Shown here piece after piece: positions 56,681 through 64,000 of a stretch of 64,000 nucleotides of DNA. Origin of the DNA: Prochlorococcus sp. AG-409-A19 (GTDB lineage Bacteria; Cyanobacteriota; Cyanobacteriia; PCC-6307; Cyanobiaceae); NCBI GenBank assembly GCA_003216155.1, contig QCJH01000001.1, positions 62,001 through 126,000 on the forward strand, read 5' to 3'. The notes below the pieces were generated by a model. The model did not search any database and had not been told where the DNA came from. It saw only the letters and a list, made by a program, of their open reading frames with translations. The position numbers and the translations under genes were made by a program. Every line of letters begins with the position of its first letter. Position 1 is the first letter of the stretch.

Positions 56681-59486
56681 ATTTACTATCATTCTTATTT
56701 ATCTCCAATAATGAATTAATCGCACTGTTTAAGTCTTCTTCCATTGAGACTCTCTTTCCATCACTTACTACAACTCTTGTTAATGTAGGTAATCCACCCT
56801 GTGTCGCTTTTAAATAAACAGGTTCAACATATAAAAGAGCCTTGCCAAGAGGTAGCACTAGTAAATTCCCTTGAATAACTTCAGAACCAGCACGATCCCA
56901 GAGACTAAATTGTTCACTTATTTCTGGATTTTGATTAATTAATGCTTGTATTTGTTCAGGACCAAAAATCGATGTCTCACTAGGGAATCGTAGTAATACA
57001 AGTTCACCATATTTATCTCCATCACTTCTTGCTGCAAGCCATGCAGAAAGATTTGGTCTCGCAAGGGGAGCTAAGGGCTGTAATAGCAGGAATTCTGATC
57101 TTATATTAGGCCTTAATTGTGCAGTTATATGATAAGGTTCAACAGGAACTTGTTTCTTTCCATATAATTCTACTGGCACTTGCCATACATCATCACCACT
57201 ATAAAAGATATTAGGATCAGTTACATGATATCTAAGCAATTGTTTAACCTGGATGTCAAACATGGCCGTAGGAACCTTTAAATGTTCTCTTAAACTTGAT
57301 GGCATATTATCGATAGGATTAAATAATTCAGGGAATAGTAGTTTCCACCCTTGAATTATTGGATCTTCAGGTTCACTTATATAATAGTTAATCGATCCAC
57401 TATATGCATCTATAATTACCTTTACTGAATTTCTTATATATCTAATTGGCTCTCCATCTTGAAGACTTGCTGCATATGGATAAGTTCTAGAAGTAGTATA
57501 TCCATCCAAAATCCAATATTGATTTTGCTCAGGAGAATACCTACCTTCTGTTTTTTCATTGATGTTAACGGAGACTAAATATGGGTCATCTAAAAAAGTA
57601 ATGAAAGGTGTAATAGCTTTAACTCTTTGTTTCACCTCTCTTCTCATTAATAAACGGGAATTACTGGTTATAGAATCTGTATTTAAAATTCGAGGTTCTC
57701 GTAAATAGATAGCCAAACATATTTTTTGCCAAAGATTAGCTAAAGGCAATCCTCCAGTACCTGAATAATGGTTATAAATATTCTTGTCCCCTTCTGGATA
57801 ATCAAATTCCTCAAGTAAGGATGGTGCTATAGCATAGGGTGAAGGAAATATCCCGTAATAAATAGCTGCTCTTCCTATTGGAATGGCATTCTTTACATCG
57901 TTCTTATCAATCTGAAGTATTGGGCTTCCTTCAATATTAGTAGAATTACCTAAATCGCTAATAAAATAATCAGGTAGTCCATCAGAAGCTTTTGTATTTA
58001 CTGGACTCACTGTAAAACCATATCCATGTGTAAAAACAAAATGCCTATTTAGCCAAGTCCTAGATCTCTTGGGTAGAGAATTCTGATCCAACTCCCTTGC
58101 TGTAATAATTACTTGTTGCCTTTCCTCTGAATCAGGCCTTAATTTATATCTATCTACAGCCGCAGAAGAAAACCTATAATAAACACGTAATTGTTGAAGT
58201 TGTCTATTAGTTGCAAGTAAGGGTTGACTATCCCACAGCCTGATATTTCTTAATGTACTAGCACCTTCAAGTAAATCGTTTCTTGTAAGCTCAGGGTTAG
58301 GATTTATTAATCTTGTCTTGATTGAATTTAGCTGGAATGCATCTCTGGTCGATGTAAGTGCGCGCTGTATATAGTTCTTTTCTAAATCTAATTCTCTAGG
58401 TGAAACAATTATCCATTGTAATAATGGAGTAAAGGTAATTTCGAAAACCAAACAAACTAATGAAATCAATCTGGTAGTTTTACGAAGAGCTTTCCTAATT
58501 ACTCTTGAGAATATTGGGAGATAAAGTATCGCTAGAAATAAAGTACTTAAAGCAAGTACTGTCCTCAATGGTATTATTAATTGCGCTTCTAGCCATCCAG
58601 CTCCAGCCACTATTCCCTTTTGTGTCCAAAGTAGTTGGTGCCTTGAAAGCCAGATTAAGGCTGAAATATCTAATAAGACAAGGAATAAATAAGGTCTAAT
58701 AGCCTTCCTCTTAATTCTAATGATGTTTGGACAAGACCAGTCAGACAAATATTGCCTTCTGGTTAGAATTGACAATAAGGCAGTAGATGATGTAAATACA
58801 AGTAGAATAAGTATCAATATTAGAATAAATTCAATAGCAGGGAATCTTCCAATACCAAAACTTACGTCCGAGCCAAGTAAAGATTCTGAATTATCTGTAT
58901 TGGGTATAAATAATGCAAGAGCCCATAAACCCCAGGCACGAGAAAGTATTATCGAAATTAGAAAACCACCGAACCTGAATAAATTATCAAAACCATTCTT
59001 TTGTCTAATGGCAAATAATGACAATAGTAATGCTATTACTGAATAATTCAGAATATGATCTTTAGTAGTAGCAAAATCAACCCACCAATATCCAAGTGAA
59101 GCTGGTCTTAGAGAGGCTACTAAAGCTAGTTTTAATGAAAACGAAAGAATTATTATGGTAATTAGAAATGACAAAAGCAAAAGTAGTGTGAATTTAATTC
59201 CTTTTATATCATCATCAAAATTCAACTCACTGCTAATTTCAGTTTCGTAGGTCCATCTTTTCCTCCAAGAGTACAAGCTGAAAACAACAAAAATAGACAA
59301 TAAAAAAACTATTCCTTGAAAAGCAATTCGTTTAAGAAGTACCCCTTGCCAATCAAATTGAGCAAACCAAAGTAATTCAACGTTTAATCTGGCGAGAATA
59401 ATTGAGAAGAAAAAGGCGAAGAGAAGCAAAGGGATGTTCCTTCTTATTCTCCCGAAAGTGCCAGCGAGGAAATTCAAGATAATCAA
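56679..59486 (-). CDS. UPF0182 family large membrane protein
   Basis: This 935-residue protein has about seven membrane segments in the first 340 residues and a long soluble C-terminal part. The layout and segments such as FSSAAVDRYKL, YPYAASLQDGEPIRYIRNSVKVIIDAYSG-like text and RYHVTDPNIFYSGDDVWQVP match UPF0182 (COG1615), whose function is unknown. The start appears to be TTG at 59486, directly before the first hydrophobic region. It is convergent with the peroxiredoxin gene and 41 bp downstream of ftsH on the same strand. Confidence 0.88.
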   Translation of the reverse strand: MIILNFLAGTFGRIRRNIPLLLFAFFFSIILARLNVELLWFAQFDWQGVLLKRIAFQGIVFLLSIFVVFSLYSWRKRWTYETEISSELNFDDDIKGIKFTLLLLLSFLITIIILSFSLKLALVASLRPASLGYWWVDFATTKDHILNYSVIALLLSLFAIRQKNGFDNLFRFGGFLISIILSRAWGLWALALFIPNTDNSESLLGSDVSFGIGRFPAIEFILILILILLVFTSSTALLSILTRRQYLSDWSCPNIIRIKRKAIRPYLFLVLLDISALIWLSRHQLLWTQKGIVAGAGWLEAQLIIPLRTVLALSTLFLAILYLPIFSRVIRKALRKTTRLISLVCLVFEITFTPLLQWIIVSPRELDLEKNYIQRALTSTRDAFQLNSIKTRLINPNPELTRNDLLEGASTLRNIRLWDSQPLLATNRQLQQLRVYYRFSSAAVDRYKLRPDSEERQQVIITARELDQNSLPKRSRTWLNRHFVFTHGYGFTVSPVNTKASDGLPDYFISDLGNSTNIEGSPILQIDKNDVKNAIPIGRAAIYYGIFPSPYAIAPSLLEEFDYPEGDKNIYNHYSGTGGLPLANLWQKICLAIYLREPRILNTDSITSNSRLLMRREVKQRVKAITPFITFLDDPYLVSVNINEKTEGRYSPEQNQYWILDGYTTSRTYPYAASLQDGEPIRYIRNSVKVIIDAYSGSINYYISEPEDPIIQGWKLLFPELFNPIDNMPSSLREHLKVPTAMFDIQVKQLLRYHVTDPNIFYSGDDVWQVPVELYGKKQVPVEPYHITAQLRPNIRSEFLLLQPLAPLARPNLSAWLAARSDGDKYGELVLLRFPSETSIFGPEQIQALINQNPEISEQFSLWDRAGSEVIQGNLLVLPLGKALLYVEPVYLKATQGGLPTLTRVVVSDGKRVSMEEDLNSAINSLLEINKNDSK

Positions 59487-59527
59487 CTCACTTCTATTAG
59501 GTTAATGCTTAAATCCTAGAAAAAAAG

Positions 59528-61255
59528 CTACTCTTTCAAATCTATACCTGCTAGCTGATGGAATCTACTTGATTGGAGAGTCTCCTCTTCAATCAATGCA
59601 TTGACTAAGATATCCATTACATCTCGCTTCGAAGAAAGAATATTAAGTGCTATTAATAGTCCTTCTTTCGCTATTAGCCTTATCTGTTCATCAATTGCTT
59701 TTCCTGTAGTCTCCGAATAATCTTTTCTACTATTAAATAAATTTCGTCCTAGAAAAACCTCCTCATTTCCTTGATCATAGGATATCGCTCCAAGTTTTGA
59801 GAATCCAAATCTAGTAACCATTTCTCTTGATAATGATGCGACATGCAAAAGATCATCTGCTGCACCCTGTGTCACCTCGTTATATCCAAACACAAGTAAT
59901 TCTGCAGCACGCCCACCTAAAGCAACAACAATTCTAGCAAAAAGGGATTTCCGCGATATCAAGCCCGAATCTACTGTTTCTTCGTCTGGCCAAAGTCTTG
60001 TAAACCCACCAAACCCATTTGTCCTAGGGAGAATAGTTACCTTATCTACTTGTTCGGCATTAGGCATGAATGCTGCGACCAATGCATGTCCTATCTCGTG
60101 GTAAGCAACTAACCGCTTCTTTGATGAATCTTGTAAGGGTGATGATCCAAGGCCCATAGTTATCCTTTCTAATGAGTCCTCAAGATCATCATTAGTTAAC
60201 AAATTTCTATTATTTCTTGCCGTAAAAATTGCTGCTTCATTTAAGAAATTGGCTAAGTCAGCACCAGAGAAGCCAGGAGTACGTAAAGACCAATCCTTTA
60301 AATTAACATCTTTATTCAGGGGTCTACTACGTGCATGAATGGAAAGTATTTCTTCTCTACCTTTTCTATCTGGAAGAGACAATATAATTTGCCTGTCAAA
60401 ACGTCCTGGGCGCATTAAAGCTGTATCTAATACATCTGGTCTATTTGTTGCAGCTAAAAGAATTACACCAGAATTATCAGCAAAACCATCCATTTCTGTT
60501 AGTAATTGATTTAGGGTTTGTTCGCGTTCATCATTTCCTCCTCCAATTCCTGCACCACGTTGTCTACCAACAGCATCAATTTCATCGATAAATACTATGC
60601 AAGGGGACTTTTCCTTGGCCTTTTTGAATAGATCACGAACTCGACTAGCACCAACACCTACAAACAATTCAACAAATTCCGATGCTGCTATTGAAAAGAA
60701 AGGTACTCCTGCTTCTCCTGCGATAGCCTTAGCCAATAGAGTTTTTCCTACTCCAGGTGGACCAACCAACAAAACTCCTTTAGGAATTTTGGCTCCAAGT
60801 TTAGTAAAAGTATCTGGCTTTAAAAGAAAACTAACAACCTCCTTTAGTTCCGTTTTTGCTTCTCCAATTCCTGCAACATCTTCAAATCGTACTTGTAAAT
60901 CATCTAGAGGCCTTATTCTTGGTTGACTTCTTGCAAATCCCATAGCTCTGTTAGCAACCTGAGCAGACCTGCGAATAAGGAATGACAACCCCACTATTAC
61001 TATCAATACCAAGGCTAAATTAGTTGATAGTCCGACAAGGGCCTGCTCTTGCCTCAGATCCTTGACAGTTAAGGGAGTACCACTTGCTTCTGCTGTTCTG
61101 AGGATTTGTTGATCATTCGGCAAAACTGGTATCTTTTCGCGCCTACCATCTGAAAAAATTGAAATCACCTCTCTTCTTGCTGGAATCAACTCTAGGGATT
61201 GGACATTTCCAGAAAGAATTTCGTTAAGTAGCTGACTGTAACTGGTTTTTGGCAA
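59528..61255 (-). CDS. ftsH: ATP-dependent zinc metalloprotease FtsH, short N-terminus
   Basis: FtsH degrades damaged membrane proteins, in phototrophs notably the D1 protein of photosystem II. The 575-residue protein has the AAA ATPase (Walker [14 protein letters not shown] near residue 167, Walker [13 protein letters not shown], second region of homology [21 protein letters not shown]) and the protease with zinc motif [13 protein letters not shown] near residue 385. The periplasmic-loop remnant ([18 protein letters not shown]) and one membrane segment (residues about 80-95) are present, but the usual first membrane helix is absent. A stop lies two codons upstream of TTG 61255, so no longer frame is possible. 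Confidence 0.93.
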   Translation of the reverse strand: MPKTSYSQLLNEILSGNVQSLELIPARREVISIFSDGRREKIPVLPNDQQILRTAEASGTPLTVKDLRQEQALVGLSTNLALVLIVIVGLSFLIRRSAQVANRAMGFARSQPRIRPLDDLQVRFEDVAGIGEAKTELKEVVSFLLKPDTFTKLGAKIPKGVLLVGPPGVGKTLLAKAIAGEAGVPFFSIAASEFVELFVGVGASRVRDLFKKAKEKSPCIVFIDEIDAVGRQRGAGIGGGNDEREQTLNQLLTEMDGFADNSGVILLAATNRPDVLDTALMRPGRFDRQIILSLPDRKGREEILSIHARSRPLNKDVNLKDWSLRTPGFSGADLANFLNEAAIFTARNNRNLLTNDDLEDSLERITMGLGSSPLQDSSKKRLVAYHEIGHALVAAFMPNAEQVDKVTILPRTNGFGGFTRLWPDEETVDSGLISRKSLFARIVVALGGRAAELLVFGYNEVTQGAADDLLHVASLSREMVTRFGFSKLGAISYDQGNEEVFLGRNLFNSRKDYSETTGKAIDEQIRLIAKEGLLIALNILSSKRDVMDILVNALIEEETLQSSRFHQLAGIDLKE

Positions 61256-61350
61256 ATTTTAGTCCTGGGTAATGAGTGCTGTGGGTTGATTTTCAGGGTC
61301 TTGAAATTAATATAAAATGCTCCAGAAAACATGCTACTCAGCTATTTCCC

Positions 61351-61366
61351 ATGAGCGAATGCTCAT
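61351..61366. promoter_or_regulatory. Perfect 6-4-6 palindrome between ftsH and rpmF
   Basis: ATGAGC at 61351-61356 and GCTCAT at 61361-61366 flank GAAT. It lies about 100 bp from each of the two divergent genes. It could be an operator for either promoter or a small hairpin. No known consensus was recognised. Confidence 0.3.
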
Positions 61367-61449
61367 TTAAGAATGATCTATTTAATACAGGCATTTGACG
61401 CATGGCCTAGTTAGGAGAGAGGATAGATATAAATAGATTATTGCCTGAA

Positions 61450-61626
61450 ATGGCTGTACCGAAGAAAAAAACCTCCAAAAGCAAAAGAAACCAGCGTCAT
61501 GCAGTATGGAAAGCTAAGGCTGCCACCGCTGCAGACAGAGCACTTTCTATTGGCAAGTCAATACTTTCTGGCAGAGCACAAGGGTTCGTCTATCCAACAG
61601 ATGAAGCAGATGAAAGTGACGAATAA
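61450..61626 (+). CDS. rpmF: 50S ribosomal protein L32
   Basis: The 58-residue protein begins [21 protein letters not shown], the standard L32 start, and lacks the CxxC zinc motif, as in other cyanobacterial L32. ATG 61450 is chosen over a TTG at 61441, which would add three residues in front of the conserved start. L32 sits near the peptidyl-transferase exit region of the 50S subunit. The gene is divergent from ftsH and convergent with the Ycf20-like gene. Confidence 0.95.
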   Translation: MAVPKKKTSKSKRNQRHAVWKAKAATAADRALSIGKSILSGRAQGFVYPTDEADESDE

Positions 61627-61670
61627 AATCAATTAATATCTGACAAGACATTTGAATTTACTAATAGATA

Positions 61671-62006
61671 TCACGAGCCTAACTTAAAAGCTTCTAGAGC
61701 AAATGCATATACAACTCCAAGTCTGAAGTTATCAAAAGCAATCCAAAAAGTAGACCAGGTTTTAATCTTAACTATAGATCTTAGTCTAACCATACATTCT
61801 ACAATCAAAACAATACCAAGTACAATTAAGGGCCTAGGCTCAAGTTTTTGTAGATAGTAAATAGTAAGGTTGTTGGCGAGATAAAACCCAGAAAGTAGAC
61901 TTATAAGTGAGAAACTAACTTTTTTCCAGGGTCCAATCCACGACTCTGAAAGAGAAACACTTAATTTGCGTTGGAACCCATCCAATCGTGTTTTTTGTAG
62001 GCTCAT
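61671..62006 (-). CDS. Ycf20-like (DUF565) membrane protein
   Basis: From ATG 62006 the protein has 111 residues with two or three membrane segments (FSLISLLSGFYLANNL near residue 30, PLIVLGIVLIVECMV near residue 60 and a weaker one after). It fits the Ycf20/DUF565 family of cyanobacteria and plastids, linked to thermal dissipation of light energy in Chlamydomonas, with no known mechanism. The start overlaps the HAD gene stop by 4 bp (ATGA), so a coupled start is more likely than the upstream ATG at 62066. Confidence 0.7.
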   Translation of the reverse strand: MSLQKTRLDGFQRKLSVSLSESWIGPWKKVSFSLISLLSGFYLANNLTIYYLQKLEPRPLIVLGIVLIVECMVRLRSIVKIKTWSTFWIAFDNFRLGVVYAFALEAFKLGS

Positions 62007-62758
62007 GGCATAGCCAAGAGAATCAAATTTTGTAGATACTCCAGCGTGACTTGGCCTCGAATGCAAGGGGGACCCTTAATTACGCTGCATAAATTATTAG
62101 GGTCGCCAAAGTGGTCAAGAACGGCTAAGGCATCATGCCAATGATATTTCAAATCATTGTCCCATGATGATGGAGTAATTACGCAAGGAAGATTGGCTCC
62201 TCTTGCAGCTTTTAAGCCAACAAGTGAATCCTCGAAGGCTAATGAGTCATTTGTATCCAATCCTGAATAACTAATTGCTTTTAGATATGGTTCTGGGCTG
62301 GGTTTGCTCAGATTTACATCATCCTTGGTTATATATCCATCGAATGGATTATCCCGTCCGAATGAATGTTCTAACAAAGCTTCAACAGATTCTTTGGATG
62401 ATGTTGTAACCACCCACTGTTTAATTCCGCTTTGCTGTAGTTCATCTAATATACGTATGATTCCTGGCCTTAAAGTGACTCTACCACTTTTAACAATATT
62501 TAAATAGTGTTTTTGCTTGATTATATGTAACTGCTTGGCCAAGCTGATATCAATTGGTTCTCTTATTAAATTACTATAACTAATAATTCTTCTTGTTCCA
62601 CCTGGTATTTTCAGGAGGCCCATGTATGTGTTTATGTCCCAAACCCAGGGAATAGAGGCTTCCGCAAAAGCGCTATTAAAAGCAGCTCTATGTCCATCCA
62701 TCTCTGTATTCGCAAGAGTTCCATCGACATCCCAATAGACAGCTTTTAGATTTGACAT
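62003..62758 (-). CDS. HAD-family hydrolase (CbbY-like)
   Basis: The 251-residue protein shows the four HAD motifs: AVYWDVDGTLANTE near residue 7 with the nucleophilic Asp, WVVTTSSKES near residue 117, the Lys in LSKPSPEPYL near residue 155, and LAFEDSLVGLKAA near residue 177. The cap sequence resembles CbbY/phosphoglucomutase-type phosphatases; CbbY in red-type organisms clears a Rubisco inhibitor, but that role here is only a possibility. ATG 62758 is preferred to an upstream ATG at 62803. It overlaps the Ycf20-like gene by 4 bp. Confidence 0.85.
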   Translation of the reverse strand: MSNLKAVYWDVDGTLANTEMDGHRAAFNSAFAEASIPWVWDINTYMGLLKIPGGTRRIISYSNLIREPIDISLAKQLHIIKQKHYLNIVKSGRVTLRPGIIRILDELQQSGIKQWVVTTSSKESVEALLEHSFGRDNPFDGYITKDDVNLSKPSPEPYLKAISYSGLDTNDSLAFEDSLVGLKAARGANLPCVITPSSWDNDLKYHWHDALAVLDHFGDPNNLCSVIKGPPCIRGQVTLEYLQNLILLAMP

Positions 62759-62833
62759 GACGAGAGAATAACAAGTCTTACTTAAATTTGATAAAATCAG
62801 CAAAATGAAAGGGTCGAGAATAACTCATTAACT

Positions 62834-64000
62834 TTGAAAAAAATCCCTAAATGGGCCTGGAATTTACCCGAGCCAATATTAAATGATCCACTATCTCCGC
62901 TTCAATTGCCATTGGAATTGAGATTAGTGCTGGCCAGAAGAGGATATAAAAATATCGAATTAGCCAAAGAAATTCTCAACCCTAAAGTCCCTACTGATCC
63001 CTTGAATGATTTCCCAGATCTCACAAAAGCATTGGAAAGACTGACACATGCAATTCATAATTCAGAGAAAATTGCAATTTGCGGAGATTACGACGCTGAT
63101 GGAATGACAAGTACCGCTCTACTTCTGAGAGTATTTAAATTCCTAGGAGCAAAGCCAATACCTGCTATACCCAATCGAATCGATGAAGGGTATGGACTAA
63201 ATAAAATGATGGTTAAGTCCCTTCATGACAAGGGAGTAAAACTATTAATAACTGTTGATAATGGCGTAGCTGCAAATGAAGCAATCGATTTGGCTAATGA
63301 TTTAGGAATAGAAGTAATAATTACAGATCACCATACAATTCCTAATCCAGAACCAAATGCCTTAGCCCTTATACATCCTGCAACAACACCTATAAATTCA
63401 CCATATAGACAATTAGCAGGTGTTGGATTGGCATATATAATTGCAGTTAGTATGGGCAAAAGACTAAATAAGTTAGGAGGGTTAACCTCTGCAAGGGATT
63501 TATTCTGCATAGGCACAATCGGAGATATGGCTCCAGTTTTAGGAGCTAATAGATATTGGTTGAAAGAAGGTCTAAAAAACATACATAAATCTGAATGCAA
63601 AGGATTAAAGGCCTTGCTCCAAATTTCTGGAACTCCAGAAAAAAATATAAGGTCAGAAGATATTGGTTTTAAGATTGCTCCAAGAATAAATGCTGTAGGG
63701 AGAATAGGTGACCCTAAATTAATAATAGAGTTACTTACTAGTGAAGACGAGACAGAAGCTATGAATATTGCCAGACAATGTGATACTTACAACCGTCAGA
63801 GAAGAGATTTATGTGATGCAATAGAAACAGAAGCTCTTGCTCTAATAGAATCCGATAGAGATAAATTAAGTCCTTTTATATTAATAGCACAAAGCCATTG
63901 GCATAGTGGAGTAATTGGAATTGTAGCCACTCGACTTATGCAAAGATTTAATCGCCCAGCGGCACTTCTAACTAGCGAAGGTAATTCAATTTTTAGAGCC
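62834..64000 (+). CDS. recJ: Single-stranded-DNA exonuclease RecJ (partial, N-terminal 389 residues)
   Basis: RecJ is a 5'-3' exonuclease on single-stranded DNA in recombination and repair. The visible part begins with TTG at 62834 (KKIPKWAWNLPEP) and runs off the right edge in an open frame. DHH phosphoesterase motifs are clear: IAICGDYDADGMTSTALLL near residue 77, LLITVDNGVAANEAI, VIITDHHTIPNPEP near residue 165, and FKIAPRINAVGRIGDPKL near residue 280. It is divergent from the HAD gene, 75 bp away. The rest of the DHHA1 domain lies outside the window. Confidence 0.93.
   Translation, partial: MKKIPKWAWNLPEPILNDPLSPLQLPLELRLVLARRGYKNIELAKEILNPKVPTDPLNDFPDLTKALERLTHAIHNSEKIAICGDYDADGMTSTALLLRVFKFLGAKPIPAIPNRIDEGYGLNKMMVKSLHDKGVKLLITVDNGVAANEAIDLANDLGIEVIITDHHTIPNPEPNALALIHPATTPINSPYRQLAGVGLAYIIAVSMGKRLNKLGGLTSARDLFCIGTIGDMAPVLGANRYWLKEGLKNIHKSECKGLKALLQISGTPEKNIRSEDIGFKIAPRINAVGRIGDPKLIIELLTSEDETEAMNIARQCDTYNRQRRDLCDAIETEALALIESDRDKLSPFILIAQSHWHSGVIGIVATRLMQRFNRPAALLTSEGNSIFRA

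Overview
The window looks like chromosomal DNA of a small-genome, AT-rich marine picocyanobacterium, most likely a Prochlorococcus (low-light type is my guess; the clade is inference). The basis is tightly packed genes with short gaps, and a set of families typical of oxygenic phototrophs: magnesium chelatase ChlH, HemJ, a CCB-type cytochrome b6 heme-assembly factor, CGLD27/Ycf36-like and Ycf20-like proteins, a Psb32-like TPM protein, the adjacent DUF3038/DUF4335 pair, DUF3318, DUF3386 and DUF2949. I see no insertion sequence, prophage, CRISPR array or rRNA operon.

Layout. 0-3.7 kb: a GMC oxidoreductase cut by the left edge, initiator tRNA-Met with a bidirectional terminator, and a minus-strand run of asparaginase II-type protein, CGLD27-like, rsfS and DUF3318. 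3.7-9.5 kb: carB, split by a one-base frameshift at an A7 run, then DUF3386, an AGCS Na+/alanine symporter and a DUF6447 protein. 9.5-20.9 kb: MsbA-like ABC exporter, S4 protein, tpiA, folP, chlH divergent from dapB, an orphan membrane protein, a UbiH-like monooxygenase, DUF2949 and apt. 21-28.6 kb: DUF3038/DUF4335, two orphan small membrane proteins, a methyltransferase, a TPR-sulfotransferase, a thioredoxin-like protein and uvrC. 28.7-38.4 kb: hemJ, a PHP protein, cobN, ilvE and B12-dependent metH. 38.5-42.6 kb: the least gene-dense part, with small orphans, an ATP adenylyltransferase, a ribbon-helix-helix plus J-domain protein, and two long non-coding stretches rich in stem-loops. 42.6-53.5 kb: rlmD, pheT, rpmG-rpsR-RNB nuclease, metG-lptC, CCB factor, TPM protein, cobU and trmL. 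53.6-64 kb: elongator tRNA-Met, glpD, peroxiredoxin, a UPF0182 membrane protein, ftsH, rpmF, a HAD phosphatase with a Ycf20-like protein, and recJ cut by the right edge.

The genes are mostly core metabolism. Tetrapyrrole and corrin metabolism is well represented: chlH and hemJ for chlorophyll/heme, cobN and cobU for cobalamin, and metH as the B12 consumer. Translation genes (L33, S18, L32, PheT, MetG, TrmL, RlmD, RsfS, two Met tRNAs) form the second theme.

The points most worth a second look are the carB frameshift, the two structured non-coding regions (about 38.88-39.19 and 42.31-42.61 kb), the 11-bp inverted repeat enclosing the elongator tRNA-Met, the dyads between chlH and dapB, the RHH/J-domain fusion and the AT-rich TPR-sulfotransferase. 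I did not find a clear multi-gene system of unknown type. All family assignments were made by reading the translated sequence; no database search was run.
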